Shown: positions 36,256-44,838, numbered from the stretch's first letter. The stretch is 50,549 nt of DNA from Betaproteobacteria bacterium (GCA_027492485.1 JAPUER010000055.1:1-50549), one strand, 5' to 3'. The notes: generated from the letters alone by a model not told the origin. Numbers and translations are program-made.

Positions 36256-36900
36256 TTACGGTGCCAGCCGCTCGATATGCCAGCCGCCGAACTGGCGCAT
36301 GTAGACCAGCCGGTCGTGCAGCCGCGATTGCCGGCCCTGCCAGAACTCCACGCGCTCCGGCACGATCAGATAGCCGCCCCAGTGTGCCGGCCGCGGCGGG
36401 CCGCCGGGCAGGATGCCGTAGCGCGCGGTGGCGGCGGCGACGCGCGCCATCAGCGCCTCGCGGCTGCCGATCGGCTCGCTCTGCGGCGAGGCATGGGCGC
36501 CGATGCGCGAGGCCAGCGGGCGCGATTTGTAATACGCGTCGGATTCCGCCTCGGACACCTTCTCGACGTGGCCTTCGATGCGCACTTGACGTTCCAGCTC
36601 GACCCAATGAAAGGTCAGCGCCGCCCATTGCGTCTCGCCCAGCTCGCGGCCCTTGCGGCTTTCGTAATTGCTGTAGAAGACGAAGCCGCGTTCGTCGCAG
36701 CCCTTGAGTAGCACGATGCGTGCGGAGGGCCGCCCCTGCGCGCTCACGGTGGCCAGATTCATCGCCGTCGGCTCCGGCAGTTCGGCCTTGATCGCCTCGT
36801 CCATCCACTTGTTGAACTGGGTCGTCGGGTCGGCGGCCAGATCGCGCTTGCCAAGCGAGGCGAGCTTGTAGTCCTTGCGGAGATCGGCGAGAGAGCTCAT
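36256..36900 (-). CDS. pdxH: Pyridoxamine/pyridoxine 5-phosphate oxidase
   Basis: A 214-residue FMN enzyme that makes pyridoxal phosphate. [15 protein letters not shown] near the N-terminus, [20 protein letters not shown] (FMN-phosphate contact), [12 protein letters not shown] and the C-terminal [11 protein letters not shown] followed by WHIERLAP are all PdxH hallmarks. ATG 36900 gives the usual length; the longer ORF to 37218 runs across the ccdA gene and is not used. Divergent from ccdAB, with an 79-bp gap that holds the ccd operator. Confidence 0.95.
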   Translation of the reverse strand: MSSLADLRKDYKLASLGKRDLAADPTTQFNKWMDEAIKAELPEPTAMNLATVSAQGRPSARIVLLKGCDERGFVFYSNYESRKGRELGETQWAALTFHWVELERQVRIEGHVEKVSEAESDAYYKSRPLASRIGAHASPQSEPIGSREALMARVAAATARYGILPGGPPRPAHWGGYLIVPERVEFWQGRQSRLHDRLVYMRQFGGWHIERLAP

Positions 36901-36942
36901 GGTGGCGTCCAATGTTCGATGCGCGAGGCGCGTGCTAAGATC

Positions 36943-36962
36943 GTGTGTATTGTTGCACACAC
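36943..36962. promoter_or_regulatory. Candidate CcdA operator
   Basis: GTGTGT-ATTGTTGC-ACACAC is a perfect 6-bp dyad that ends 17 bp before the ccdA ATG and lies 42 bp from the pdxH start. Dyads at this place in ccd operons are bound by CcdA or the CcdAB complex for autorepression. It may also affect pdxH. Confidence 0.5.
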
Positions 36963-36979
36963 TTTCGATGGAGTTTTTG

Positions 36980-37246
36980 ATGCGACTCAACGATCTCCCG
37001 GCGACAGAAAAAAAGCGTGTCAACGTGACGCTGTCCTCGCAACTGGTGGAGGACGCCAAGGCGCTCGGCATCAACGTGTCGCAATCTGCCGAAGAAGGCC
37101 TGCAGCTCAAGGTCAAGCAGGCGAAAGAGGCGCAGTGGCTGGAAGAAAACCGCGAAGCCCTGCTAGCGCACAACGAATGGGTGCGCAAACACGGCACATT
37201 TGGCGACCGGCTGCGCACCTGGAAGAAAAAACATGCCGCAGTTTGA
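36980..37246 (+). CDS. ccdA: CcdA-type antitoxin
   Basis: An 88-residue protein. The N-terminal part ([20 protein letters not shown]) is a ribbon-helix-helix DNA-binding module; the C-terminal [20 protein letters not shown] is the CcdB-binding tail. ATG 36980 is chosen because GGAG sits 6 nt upstream; an earlier ATG at 36968 has no such site. Neutralises CcdB and autoregulates. It overlaps ccdB by 14 nt. Confidence 0.93.
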   Translation: MRLNDLPATEKKRVNVTLSSQLVEDAKALGINVSQSAEEGLQLKVKQAKEAQWLEENREALLAHNEWVRKHGTFGDRLRTWKKKHAAV

Positions 37247-37541
37247 TGTCTACCGGCTGCCGCGTGACTTCGCCCCGTTCACGCACGCCGTCAACATGCA
37301 GTCCGATCTTGTGCTCGGTTTGCCCACTCGAGTGTGCCTGCCGCTGGCACCGTTGCGACAAACGCATCCGCCGGCGACACGGTTGAATCCGGTGGTGGAG
37401 CTTGACGGCGAGAAGCTCTTCGTGATGACCCAACACATCGAGGCAATCCCGACCGAACTGCTCAAGCGCCCGGTGGCCAGTCTCGCGCTGCAGCGTTTCT
37501 CGCTCACTTCCGCCGTCGATTTTTTGTTTCAAGGCATCTGA
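37233..37541 (+). CDS. ccdB: CcdB-type gyrase toxin
   Basis: A 102-residue toxin: [10 protein letters not shown] at the start, [20 protein letters not shown] in the middle, and the closing [17 protein letters not shown]. The C-terminal WGI of F-plasmid CcdB, where the last three residues contact gyrase, is here FQGI, so the Trp is replaced; gyrase targeting is therefore not certain. Chromosomal ccdAB pairs are common in proteobacteria. Its stop codon shares one base with the MoxR start. Confidence 0.92.
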   Translation: MPQFDVYRLPRDFAPFTHAVNMQSDLVLGLPTRVCLPLAPLRQTHPPATRLNPVVELDGEKLFVMTQHIEAIPTELLKRPVASLALQRFSLTSAVDFLFQGI

Positions 37542-38386
37542 TGACCAGTAGATTTCAGGGAACCGATTCCTACATCACCACACCCGACCTGCTGCTCGCG
37601 GTCAACGCGGCGATCACGCTGAAACGCCCGCTGCTGGTGAAGGGCGAGCCCGGCACCGGCAAGACGCTGCTGGCCGAGGAGGTCGCCCGCGCGCTCGGCT
37701 GGCCGCTCTTGCAATGGCACATCAAAAGCACCACCAAGGCGCAGCAGGGCCTCTACGAATACGACGCCGTCAGCCGTCTGCGCGATTCGCAGCTTGGCGA
37801 GGAAAAGGTGCGCGACATCGCCAACTACATCAAGCACGGCGTGCTGTGGGATGCGTTTGCGAGCGACACGCCGACCGTGGTGCTGATCGACGAGATCGAC
37901 AAGGCCGACATCGAATTCCCCAACGATCTGCTGCGCGAACTCGACCGCATGACCTTCGACGTCTACGAGACGCACCAGAGCATCGTCGCCAAACACCGCC
38001 CGCTGTTCATCATCACCAGCAACAACGAAAAGGACTTGCCCGACGCCTTCCTGCGCCGCTGCTTCTTCCACTACATCAAGTTCCCCAGCAAGGAGACGAT
38101 GAAGCAGATCGTCGACGTGCACTATCCCGGCATCAAGCAGGAGCTGGTCAGCGCCGCGCTGGAAGCCTTCTTCGACCTGCGCGAACTGCCGGGGCTCAAG
38201 AAGAAGCCCTCAACCAGCGAACTGATCGACTGGATCAAGCTGCTGCTCGCCGAAGACGTCGATCCCGCCGTGCTGCGCGAGAAAGATCAGCGCAAGGTGC
38301 TGGCGCCGCTATACGGCGCGGTGCTCAAGAATGAGCAGGATACGGAGTTGTTCCAGAAGCTGCTTTTCATGGCGCGGCGGGGGTAG
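37541..38386 (+). CDS. MoxR-family AAA+ ATPase
   Basis: A 281-residue AAA+ ATPase. Walker A is GEPGTGKT near 36-43, Walker B VVLIDEIDK near 110-118, sensor 1 IITSNNEKDLPDAFLRRC near 157-174. MoxR proteins act as chaperones for assembly of enzymes or metal cofactors and are usually followed by a von Willebrand factor A partner. Here the next gene is a convergent DoxX, so the VWA partner is missing. The ATG overlaps the ccdB stop by one base. That implies coupled translation with the toxin, an unusual context. Confidence 0.9.
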   Translation: MTSRFQGTDSYITTPDLLLAVNAAITLKRPLLVKGEPGTGKTLLAEEVARALGWPLLQWHIKSTTKAQQGLYEYDAVSRLRDSQLGEEKVRDIANYIKHGVLWDAFASDTPTVVLIDEIDKADIEFPNDLLRELDRMTFDVYETHQSIVAKHRPLFIITSNNEKDLPDAFLRRCFFHYIKFPSKETMKQIVDVHYPGIKQELVSAALEAFFDLRELPGLKKKPSTSELIDWIKLLLAEDVDPAVLREKDQRKVLAPLYGAVLKNEQDTELFQKLLFMARRG

Positions 38387-38459
38387 CGGTTGGGCGCAAT
38401 GCTGACGGTTCCGCCGCATGCGTTGCAACAGGCCGGGCGCGGGCAAGCGGACAGGACCG

Positions 38460-38852
38460 TCAGGGCAGCAGCGCCCAAAATCCCGTGGGCTGACCGCCAA
38501 ACAGCGCCAACGCGCCTGCGCCCACACTCGCCAGCAGGAAGTAGCCACCGGCCAGACCGGTGTGCGCTAACTGCTGATTGACGTCGCCCTTGTGGCCGAC
38601 ATAGGCCGTGACCAGACACCACAACCCGAGCAGCACGCTGGCCGTGCGCACCGGATAACCCAACACCACCATCACGCCGCCGACCAGCTCGCAAAACCCG
38701 ACCAGATAGGCGAGAAACGCGGCATCCGGTAGCCCCATGCCGCGCAGCACCGGCACCAATTTGGCCTCGCCGCCGCGCAATTTCATGATGCCCCAGATGA
38801 TGAAGGGCAAGCCCAAAAACAGACGCGCCACTGCCAAACCTTCGTTGCCCAT
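38460..38852 (-). CDS. DoxX-family membrane protein
   Basis: A 130-residue protein with about four hydrophobic helices: VARLFLGLPFIIWGIMKL, AFLAYLVGFCELVGGVMVVL, TASVLLGLWCLVTAYVG, and GGYFLLASVGAGALALFG. The pattern with LRGGEAKL after the first helix is DoxX-like. DoxX proteins are poorly defined membrane redox or thiosulfate-related factors. ATG 38852 has GAGGAG about 9-10 nt upstream and is preferred over 38858. It converges on moxR with no terminator seen in the 73-bp gap. Confidence 0.85.
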   Translation of the reverse strand: MGNEGLAVARLFLGLPFIIWGIMKLRGGEAKLVPVLRGMGLPDAAFLAYLVGFCELVGGVMVVLGYPVRTASVLLGLWCLVTAYVGHKGDVNQQLAHTGLAGGYFLLASVGAGALALFGGQPTGFWALLP

Positions 38853-38987
38853 GGTCATGGTCTCCTCGTTGTTTCCGGATGCCGCCACATCATACCCGGC
38901 ACGTAGAGTGCGTTTTGACGCATCTCGTAACGGTGTTGCGGCTGCGAATGACACGTCGACACCTTAGCGCGAATTCGCCGCGGCACA

Positions 38988-40082
38988 ATGCGCCGCATGA
39001 ACGCTTTCGCCGACGCCATCCGTTTCGCCCAATCGCACGAAGTGCCGTGGCCGCGTGACCCGCATACGGTGCCGGCGCCGGGGCAGGTGCCGTTTGGTGT
39101 GCATCATGGCGATCCGCCGCCGTGGAATGTGCTGCGCGGGCCGGTGCATGGGCGCGGTGGCGTGTCGGGTGTGGTGCTGCAACGGGGCAAAGAGATCGCC
39201 GTCTGGGGCGAGCCGGATCGTGCCGATCAGACGTTCAGCGTGGCCAAAACTTACTTAGCTTTGCTGGCGGGCGTCGCCAATGCGCGCGGGCTGCTGCCTG
39301 ACGTCGATGAACCGGTCGTCGCCCGCGTGCCCGGTATTGGCTTTGATTCAGCGCATAACCGCAACATCACTTGGGCGCATTTGCTGGAACAGACCAGCGA
39401 ATGGGAAGGCTCCTGCTTCGGTTTGCCGGACACCGTGGATCGCTACCGCACGGTGTCGCATGATCCGCGCCCGCCGGCAGGCGTGAAAGGCGATGCGCGG
39501 CCGTTGCAGGCGCCGGGCAGCTACTGGGAATACAACGATGTCCGCATCAACCAGTTGTCGCTGGCGTTGTTGCATTTGTTCCGACAGCCGTTGCCGGACG
39601 TGTTTCTGCAATCGATCCTGCAGCCGCTCGGCGGTGGCGAAGGCTTTCGCTGGGAGGGCTACGACGACGCATGGACAAACATCGTTGCCAGCGACGGGGT
39701 GACGCGCCGCATGCAGAGCGTGCCCGGCGGTACCCACTGGGGCGGCGGCGTGTCGATCGGCGCGCGCGATCAGGCGCGGATTGCCGAGTGGATGCGCTGC
39801 GGAGGGCTTCAGCGTGACGAACAAATCGTCTCCAAGCAGTGGCTGGCGCGGATGACCGAACCCTGCGCCATCGCGCCGTTTTACGGCTGGCTGACCTGGC
39901 TCAACCGCGACGGCCGCAATTTCCCCGGTGCCTCAACGTCTGCGAGCTTCATGATCGGCGCCGGCGGCCACTACATCTGGATCGAGCCGGCGCACGACGC
40001 GGTGGTGGTGGTCCGCTGGCTGGATTCGGCGCACGCGTCCGGCTTCATTGAGCGCATGGCGGCGGCGCTTGGCATGCCGTGA
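38988..40082 (+). CDS. Beta-lactamase-family serine hydrolase
   Basis: A 364-residue protein of the class C beta-lactamase/esterase fold. The nucleophile motif is SVAK in QTFSVAKTYLALL near 82-94, and the second motif Y-x-N is WEYNDVRIN near 181-189. A third motif in HWGGG or GAGGHYIW near the end fits the KTG-equivalent. No signal peptide is seen, so it is probably a cytoplasmic esterase or peptidase rather than a beta-lactamase. The ATG at 38997 (MNAFADAI) is an alternative start three codons inside. Neighbours give no substrate hint. Confidence 0.88.
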   Translation: MRRMNAFADAIRFAQSHEVPWPRDPHTVPAPGQVPFGVHHGDPPPWNVLRGPVHGRGGVSGVVLQRGKEIAVWGEPDRADQTFSVAKTYLALLAGVANARGLLPDVDEPVVARVPGIGFDSAHNRNITWAHLLEQTSEWEGSCFGLPDTVDRYRTVSHDPRPPAGVKGDARPLQAPGSYWEYNDVRINQLSLALLHLFRQPLPDVFLQSILQPLGGGEGFRWEGYDDAWTNIVASDGVTRRMQSVPGGTHWGGGVSIGARDQARIAEWMRCGGLQRDEQIVSKQWLARMTEPCAIAPFYGWLTWLNRDGRNFPGASTSASFMIGAGGHYIWIEPAHDAVVVVRWLDSAHASGFIERMAAALGMP

Positions 40083-40173
40083 CCGGCTGGCGCTGCCGCG
40101 ACCGGTGTCGCCCCGGACGCTTCACGTGTGACGGGCCACCTACAATGCTCCTCCCGTTCAAAGGAGAACTCCG

Positions 40174-40767
40174 ATGCGCTTGCCAACCTCTGTTTTTGGC
40201 GTCTTTCCGGTCGTGCTGGCATGGGCATTGGCCGGTTGCGCGCCGCTGGTGACGCAGAGCCCCGGCGGCAAGCTGTCGCCGGTGAATGCGGTGGCGATGG
40301 ACGGCAACGATCGCGTGATCCTGAAGGGCGCCGACGTGGTGGCCTACTTCACGCAGAACGCCTACAAGCAAGGCAATCCGGCGATCAAGAGCAGCTACGA
40401 GAACGTGACGTTCTACTTCTCGTCGGCCGAGCACAAGGCGCTGTTCGACCGCGAGCCCACCCGCTATCTGCCCGAATACGGCGGTTATTGTGCCAACGGC
40501 ATCGTCTACGCGATTCCGTGGGGCGGCGACGCCGATACCTGGCGCATGTTCGACGGCAAGCTCTACATCTTTGGCGGTGCCGGCTCGCGCGATGCCTTCC
40601 TGCTCGACGTGCCGCGCAACCGCCAGTTGGCCGACAAATACTGGAACGGGGAGGTGCAAGGCAGCAATGCATTCGCCCAGCGCACGCTGCGCACCACGAT
40701 CAACCGCGTCGCCCACTACAAGTCCGGCGCCGAGCTTGCCGCCGAGGTGGCGGCGGCCAGAAAGTAG
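40174..40767 (+). CDS. YHS-domain lipoprotein
   Basis: A 197-residue lipoprotein with a lipobox LAGC around C22. A YHS-like domain covers about 45-150 with DVVAYFTQNAY, FYFSSAEHKALFDREPTRYL and PEYGGYCANGI. YHS domains contain a Cys and other ligands and often bind metal or act in metal or redox handling in the periplasm. AAGGAGAACTCCG precedes the ATG. It may be cotranscribed with the serine hydrolase 91 bp upstream. Confidence 0.87.
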   Translation: MRLPTSVFGVFPVVLAWALAGCAPLVTQSPGGKLSPVNAVAMDGNDRVILKGADVVAYFTQNAYKQGNPAIKSSYENVTFYFSSAEHKALFDREPTRYLPEYGGYCANGIVYAIPWGGDADTWRMFDGKLYIFGGAGSRDAFLLDVPRNRQLADKYWNGEVQGSNAFAQRTLRTTINRVAHYKSGAELAAEVAAARK

Positions 40768-40771
40768 GCAT

Positions 40772-40888
40772 TGGCTTTTTGCCGAAAAGCGCTGTCGCAT
40801 ATGGGCTGAGCGGCCGTTTTTATAGATAGTCGACTTCTTGGAATTTAGGTCTCAAGCCCACATGCGGCGTCCGTTGCATCGGAAAGTT
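40772..40888. repeat. Dispersed ~117-bp element, copy 4
   Basis: It shares GGCTTTTTGC, AAAGCGCT, then ATATGGGCT at exactly the same offset as in copy 2, and GTCGACTT two bases later than copy 2. The right half (AATT, CATCGG-AAAGTTGC) is decayed. It is between the YHS lipoprotein and the DMT-acyltransferase gene. Confidence 0.7.
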
Positions 40889-40932
40889 GCTGCTTGCCGG
40901 ACGCTCGCGGCGCAGCGATTGACGGCGGCGGC

Positions 40933-42732
40933 ATGAACTCGGCGGCCTTCGCGCAGTTGCTGTTGCTCGGCGCCTTGTGGGGCGCGGCGTTCATGTTCAT
41001 GCGCGTCGCCGTTCCCGAATTCGGCGCGTTTTCGATGGCGGCGGCGCGCGTTGGGCTCGCCTGTCTGATCATGCTGGCCATCGTCGCCGCGCTGCGGCAG
41101 ACGCTGGCGTTCGGCCGCCGCTGGAAGACCTATCTCGCCGTCGGCGCGGTCAACACCGCGATTCCCTTCATCGCCTACAGCTTCGCCGCGCAGCACATTC
41201 CGGCCGGTTATAGCGCGATCGCCAATTCGACGACGCCGGTGTGGAGCGCGCTGATCGCCTGGCTCTGGTTCAAGGAAAGCCTGGGCGCGCTGAAGTGGCT
41301 CGGCATCGCCTTCGCCTTTGCCGGCGTGCTGGTGCTGGTCGGCCTGCAGCCATTGGCGCTGACGCCGCTCGCGATCGTCGGTATGCTGGCCGCCGTGCTG
41401 GCCGCCAGCATGTACGCCACCGCCGGCTTTCTGATCAAGCATTTCCTCACCGACGACGGGCCGAACCCCGAGGTGTCGCAGGTGGCGTCTGCCACCGGCA
41501 TGGTGTGGGGCGCCACCGTGTGGCTGTTGCTGCCGGGTATCGCGCTGGCGCCGGCCGCCATGCCGTCGGTCAAGGCCTGGGGCGCCGTGCTCGCGCTGTC
41601 GGTGTTCTGCACGGTGGCGGGCTACGTGCTGTTCTTTCACCTGATCAAGACCGTCGGCCCGCAGCGCGCGTCCAGCGTCGCCTTCCTGTTTCCGGCCTTC
41701 GCCGCGTTCTGGGGCTGGCTGGTGCTCGGCGAGGCGATCACTTTCAACGTCGTGGCCGGCATGATCTGCGTGCTGTCCGGCACCGCGCTGGTGTCGATGG
41801 GCGGCGCCGCGCAGGGGCCGACCACGGCGTGGGAGCGGCTGCGCGACCATGTGTTGCTGCCGCTGGCGTTTGCGCTGTCGCCGATGTTCGTCCGCCGCCG
41901 CCTGGTGGCGTGGATCCGCGGCAATCCCGACGTGTTCCGGTTGGAAAGCGCCGCGCTGCTGGCCGGCATTCGCGAACGCATGCCGGCGGCCGATGCCGAA
42001 GCGGTAATCGACGCCGAAGCGGTAATCGACGCCGAAGCGGCGGCCGCCGACCTGCGCTTCACCCGCGTCGCCGATTACGCCGATCTCTGGGTGTCGCTGA
42101 CCCGCAGCGACCGCTGGATGGCGAAGCATCTGCGCGTCGAGGCGCCGGCCACGCTCGCCGCGCCGGGGCTGTTCGTCACCTTTCACTATGGCGGCGGCTG
42201 GTGGTTGACGCGCTATCTGCGCACGCTCGGCCTGCCGATCTCGATCGTCATGCAGCGCGGCCCCGATGCCGGCAACTGGTCAGAGCGCATCCTGCTCTGG
42301 TTCGGCACGCTGCGCATGAAGACCATCGAGCGCGTTTGCGGCGCGCCGCTGATCTATACCGACTGGGGCGGCGCCGCGCGCGGCGTGCTGAAGGCGTGGA
42401 AGGACGGCAACAGCGTGCTGGCGCTGATCGACTTGCCGCCGCCGCTGGTCGATCGGTCGGCGCCGGTGAATTTTCTTGGCGCGACGGCGTATTTTCCGCC
42501 GAGCCTGATCGAGCTGGCGCATCGCCAGCAGCGACCGCTGCACGTCTTCATCGGGCAGTGGAATCGCGACACTTTGCAGCCGGAATTGAAGGTGGTATCG
42601 CTCGCCACCACCGGCGCCGACGCCTCGTTGCAGGCCGCCGTCACGCTGCTCGACGACGCCCTGCGCCAGCGGCCGGGCGCCTGGCACGGTTGGGGCGACG
42701 TCGGGCTCTACTTTCAGCGACCCGGCGGCTGA
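40933..42732 (+). CDS. Fusion of EamA/DMT transporter with LpxL-type acyltransferase domain
   Basis: A 599-residue fusion. Residues 1 to about 290 hold two EamA repeats with ten hydrophobic helices (QLLLLGALWGAAFMFMRVAV opens). Residues about 390-599 resemble lysophospholipid/lauroyl acyltransferases: LFVTFHYGGGWWLTRYLRTL near 413-432, then RGPDAGNWSERILLWFG and the ALIDLPPPLVDRSAPVNFLG block typical of LpxL/LpxM. In LpxL proteins the catalytic box is HxxxxD/E; here HYGGGW has Trp at that position, so catalysis may be lost or use other residues. A short tandem repeat (AEAVID twice) links the domains. ATG 40933 is preferred over 40894. Such a two-part protein could move and modify a lipid or metabolite, which is inference. 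Confidence 0.82.
   Translation: MNSAAFAQLLLLGALWGAAFMFMRVAVPEFGAFSMAAARVGLACLIMLAIVAALRQTLAFGRRWKTYLAVGAVNTAIPFIAYSFAAQHIPAGYSAIANSTTPVWSALIAWLWFKESLGALKWLGIAFAFAGVLVLVGLQPLALTPLAIVGMLAAVLAASMYATAGFLIKHFLTDDGPNPEVSQVASATGMVWGATVWLLLPGIALAPAAMPSVKAWGAVLALSVFCTVAGYVLFFHLIKTVGPQRASSVAFLFPAFAAFWGWLVLGEAITFNVVAGMICVLSGTALVSMGGAAQGPTTAWERLRDHVLLPLAFALSPMFVRRRLVAWIRGNPDVFRLESAALLAGIRERMPAADAEAVIDAEAVIDAEAAAADLRFTRVADYADLWVSLTRSDRWMAKHLRVEAPATLAAPGLFVTFHYGGGWWLTRYLRTLGLPISIVMQRGPDAGNWSERILLWFGTLRMKTIERVCGAPLIYTDWGGAARGVLKAWKDGNSVLALIDLPPPLVDRSAPVNFLGATAYFPPSLIELAHRQQRPLHVFIGQWNRDTLQPELKVVSLATTGADASLQAAVTLLDDALRQRPGAWHGWGDVGLYFQRPGG
41995..42039 (+). repeat. In-frame 18-bp tandem repeat in the fusion linker
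   Basis: GCCGAAGCGGTAATCGAC occurs twice in a row (41995-42012 and 42013-42030), then GCCGAAGCG. It encodes AEAVID-AEAVID-AEA in the linker between the transporter and acyltransferase parts. Copy number may vary by slippage without frame shift. Confidence 0.9.
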
Positions 42733-42750
42733 CGGCCGTCGCCCGATTGG

Positions 42751-44148
42751 CTAGACCAGGCGCTCGATCTTGCGGCGGCGCCATACCAAATGGTAGTAAA
42801 GCGTTTGCAGTATCAGCATGCTGGCAAAGGTCACCGGATAGGCCATCCATACGCCGTTGAGCCCGCACTGCGCGCTGAGCAGCCATGCCGACGGCACCTC
42901 GACCAGCATGATGCAGGCCACCGAAATCAACGCCGGCACCAGCACCGCGCCGCTGGCCCGCATGACGCCGCTGACCACCGTGGCAAAACCATAAAGCACG
43001 ATGCTCCACAGCATGATGTGCAGCAGTGTCTGCGCCATCTCGACGACCGGCTCGGCGGTGATGAACATCGCCACCAGATGGCGCGAGAACAGGTAACCTA
43101 GCAGCACCAGAGTGCCGGTGATGCACACATTCATCAGTAGCCCCGTGCGCATGATGTTGCGCAGACGATCGACGTGACCGCCGCCGATGGCCTGGGCGCC
43201 GAGGATGGACGCCGTGATCGCGATCGACAGCGCCGGAAACTGCACGTAGTTCACCACCTGATTGACGGCGCCGTTGGCCGCCGTGGCATCGGCGCCGTAG
43301 CGGTTGACCATCGCCAGCAGCACGATTTCGGCGACCGAGATCACCACCATCTGCACGCCGGTCGGCAGGCCGATGCGAACGATCAGCCTGAGAATCGCCG
43401 GCTGCACGCGCAACGCCCGCAGCAGTTCGCCGTCCGGCGCCAGCTGGTGTCGTCGGCGCAGCAGGTAGATCGCCAGAAAGGCCAGCGCCACCACGAACGC
43501 GACGATCGACGCGGCCGCCGCGCTGGTCACGCCGAGCAGCGGCAAGCCAAGCCAGCCGCGGATGAATGCCGGCGTCAGCAGGCAGGAGGTGGTGGTCGAA
43601 ATCGCCAGCGCGATCAGCGGCGTCACCGTATCGCCAACACCGCGCAACAACTGCGTGTAGAGGATGAACACCAGCAGGCCGGGCATCGCCAGCATCATGG
43701 TGCGGGCGTAGCCGAGCGCGTCGGGCAGGATGTTGGCGGGCGTGCCGAGCAGGCGCAGCATGTGGTCGGTGAAGATGCCGCCGAACAGCGCGACGACGAC
43801 ACCCAGTCCGAGCCCAAGCGCCAGCGCGTTGCCGGCGATCACCTTCACCTTGTGCGATTCCCCGGCGCCCCAGGCCTGGCCGATCAGTACCGAGCCGCCG
43901 GAGCCGATGCCGATCACCAGCGCGATGGCGAAAAAGATTACCGGGAACGACGCGGCCGCCGCCGCCAGCGCGGTGGTGCCGAGCATCTGCCCGATGAAGA
44001 TGCCGTTGATGGTGCCGGACAGCGATTGCAGGATGTTGGCCACAATCATCGGCCCAAGGAACGCCAGAAACACCCGCCACAGCGGGCGCTGCGTCGGCGG
44101 TGGTGCGCTGGCGCCGGCGCCGACGCTGGCAGCGGCTGCGGGCTTCAT
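42751..44148 (-). CDS. MATE-family efflux transporter
   Basis: A 465-residue protein with about twelve hydrophobic helices in two MATE halves. The first half has ANILQSLSGTINGIFIGQML and FFAIALVIGIGSGGSVLIGQ (GQxxGA-type motif as GQAWGAGE); the second half has MVVISVAEIVLLAMVNRYGA. MATE proteins export drugs, flavonoids or cations with Na+ or H+. ATG 44148 overlaps the DUF2239 stop by 4 nt. A longer ORF to 44448 runs inside DUF2239 and is rejected. An Ala/Pro-rich N-terminal tail precedes helix 1. Confidence 0.93.
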   Translation of the reverse strand: MKPAAAASVGAGASAPPPTQRPLWRVFLAFLGPMIVANILQSLSGTINGIFIGQMLGTTALAAAAASFPVIFFAIALVIGIGSGGSVLIGQAWGAGESHKVKVIAGNALALGLGLGVVVALFGGIFTDHMLRLLGTPANILPDALGYARTMMLAMPGLLVFILYTQLLRGVGDTVTPLIALAISTTTSCLLTPAFIRGWLGLPLLGVTSAAAASIVAFVVALAFLAIYLLRRRHQLAPDGELLRALRVQPAILRLIVRIGLPTGVQMVVISVAEIVLLAMVNRYGADATAANGAVNQVVNYVQFPALSIAITASILGAQAIGGGHVDRLRNIMRTGLLMNVCITGTLVLLGYLFSRHLVAMFITAEPVVEMAQTLLHIMLWSIVLYGFATVVSGVMRASGAVLVPALISVACIMLVEVPSAWLLSAQCGLNGVWMAYPVTFASMLILQTLYYHLVWRRRKIERLV

Positions 44149-44783
44149 GCCGCTGCCTCGGCGCTCGCCGGCATAAACACTGTCGCCGCGAGCTGCTGCA
44201 CATGGGCTCGGACGTCGGCGGGCCAGCCTGCGATGCAGGCCGCGAACGCCTCGCCGCGACGCCCGAACAACGCGCGCAACGCCTCTTCGCACTGCGGCAG
44301 GTCGCCGGCCATCGCGTTGATGAAGCGGTAGGTCCGTGCCTGTGCGTCGCGCGTTGCGTCGGGGCCTTCCTGACGCCTTCGCGCCTCCAGTACCAGGCGC
44401 CGCAGCGTGACCGAGGCCCCGCCGGGCTGCTGCGCCAGCCATTGCCATTGGCTGGGCAGCAGCGTCACCTCACGCGCCACCACGCCCAGCGGCGGCCGCC
44501 CGCGGCTGCGCGCCACACCGGCGCGGGTACCGCTTGCGGTGGCCGGCGGACAGAGAGTGCGGCGGGCGACCTCATCGGCGCTGCCACGCAGGTCAAGCTC
44601 GACCAACTGCGCGTCGCGATCGAAAACCAGCGGTGCGGCCGCTGTCGGGTGCTGCTGCTGCCAGATGGCGGCGGCGCGGGCAACGTCCGGCAGCGCGCCG
44701 TGGGCGAGCTTGCGATTGGCGGCAAACGCGCTATACGCGGCTGGCGTATCGGCGCCTGGTGGGTTGCTGTGGTTTGCATTCAT
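44145..44783 (-). CDS. DUF2239-family protein
   Basis: A 212-residue cytoplasmic protein. The family core is easily seen: VFDRDAQLVELDLRGSADEV, then RGRPPLGVVAREVTLLPSQ and WQWLAQQPGGASVTLRRLV, then TYRFINAMAGDLPQCEEALR. DUF2239 function is not established, but the protein is often found next to or behind HTH regulators. It is first in a two-gene operon with the MATE exporter and has a double CCGG-centred dyad in its promoter region. No Shine-Dalgarno stands out. Confidence 0.88.
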   Translation of the reverse strand: MNANHSNPPGADTPAAYSAFAANRKLAHGALPDVARAAAIWQQQHPTAAAPLVFDRDAQLVELDLRGSADEVARRTLCPPATASGTRAGVARSRGRPPLGVVAREVTLLPSQWQWLAQQPGGASVTLRRLVLEARRRQEGPDATRDAQARTYRFINAMAGDLPQCEEALRALFGRRGEAFAACIAGWPADVRAHVQQLAATVFMPASAEAAA

Positions 44784-44793
44784 CGGTGGTAGC

Positions 44794-44838
44794 TTTTTAC
44801 CCGGATTAAAATAATTGTCAAATTTATCCGGGTAAAAA
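44794..44838. promoter_or_regulatory. Double operator-like dyad upstream of DUF2239-MATE
   Basis: TTTTTACCCGGAT (44794-44806) and ATCCGGGTAAAAA (44826-44838) are perfect 13-bp inverted repeats 19 nt apart. Each arm is by itself close to the palindrome TTTA-C/T-CCGG-G/A-TAAA, and the CCGG cores are 27 bp apart. They flank an AT-rich core (TAAAATAATTGTCAAATTT). Lies 11 bp before the DUF2239 start and about 165 bp before ppk2. Probably the binding site of a dimeric repressor (TetR- or MarR-like); no such gene lies next to it. Confidence 0.7.

Noticed and set aside
41995-42039. Tandem repeat considered as CRISPR or regulatory array
   Set aside because: Only two and a half 18-bp units, in frame within a coding linker, with no spacers.
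40852-42186. 444-residue frame antisense to the DMT-acyltransferase fusion
   Set aside because: No domain and typical antisense composition; the plus frame has transmembrane helices and acyltransferase blocks.
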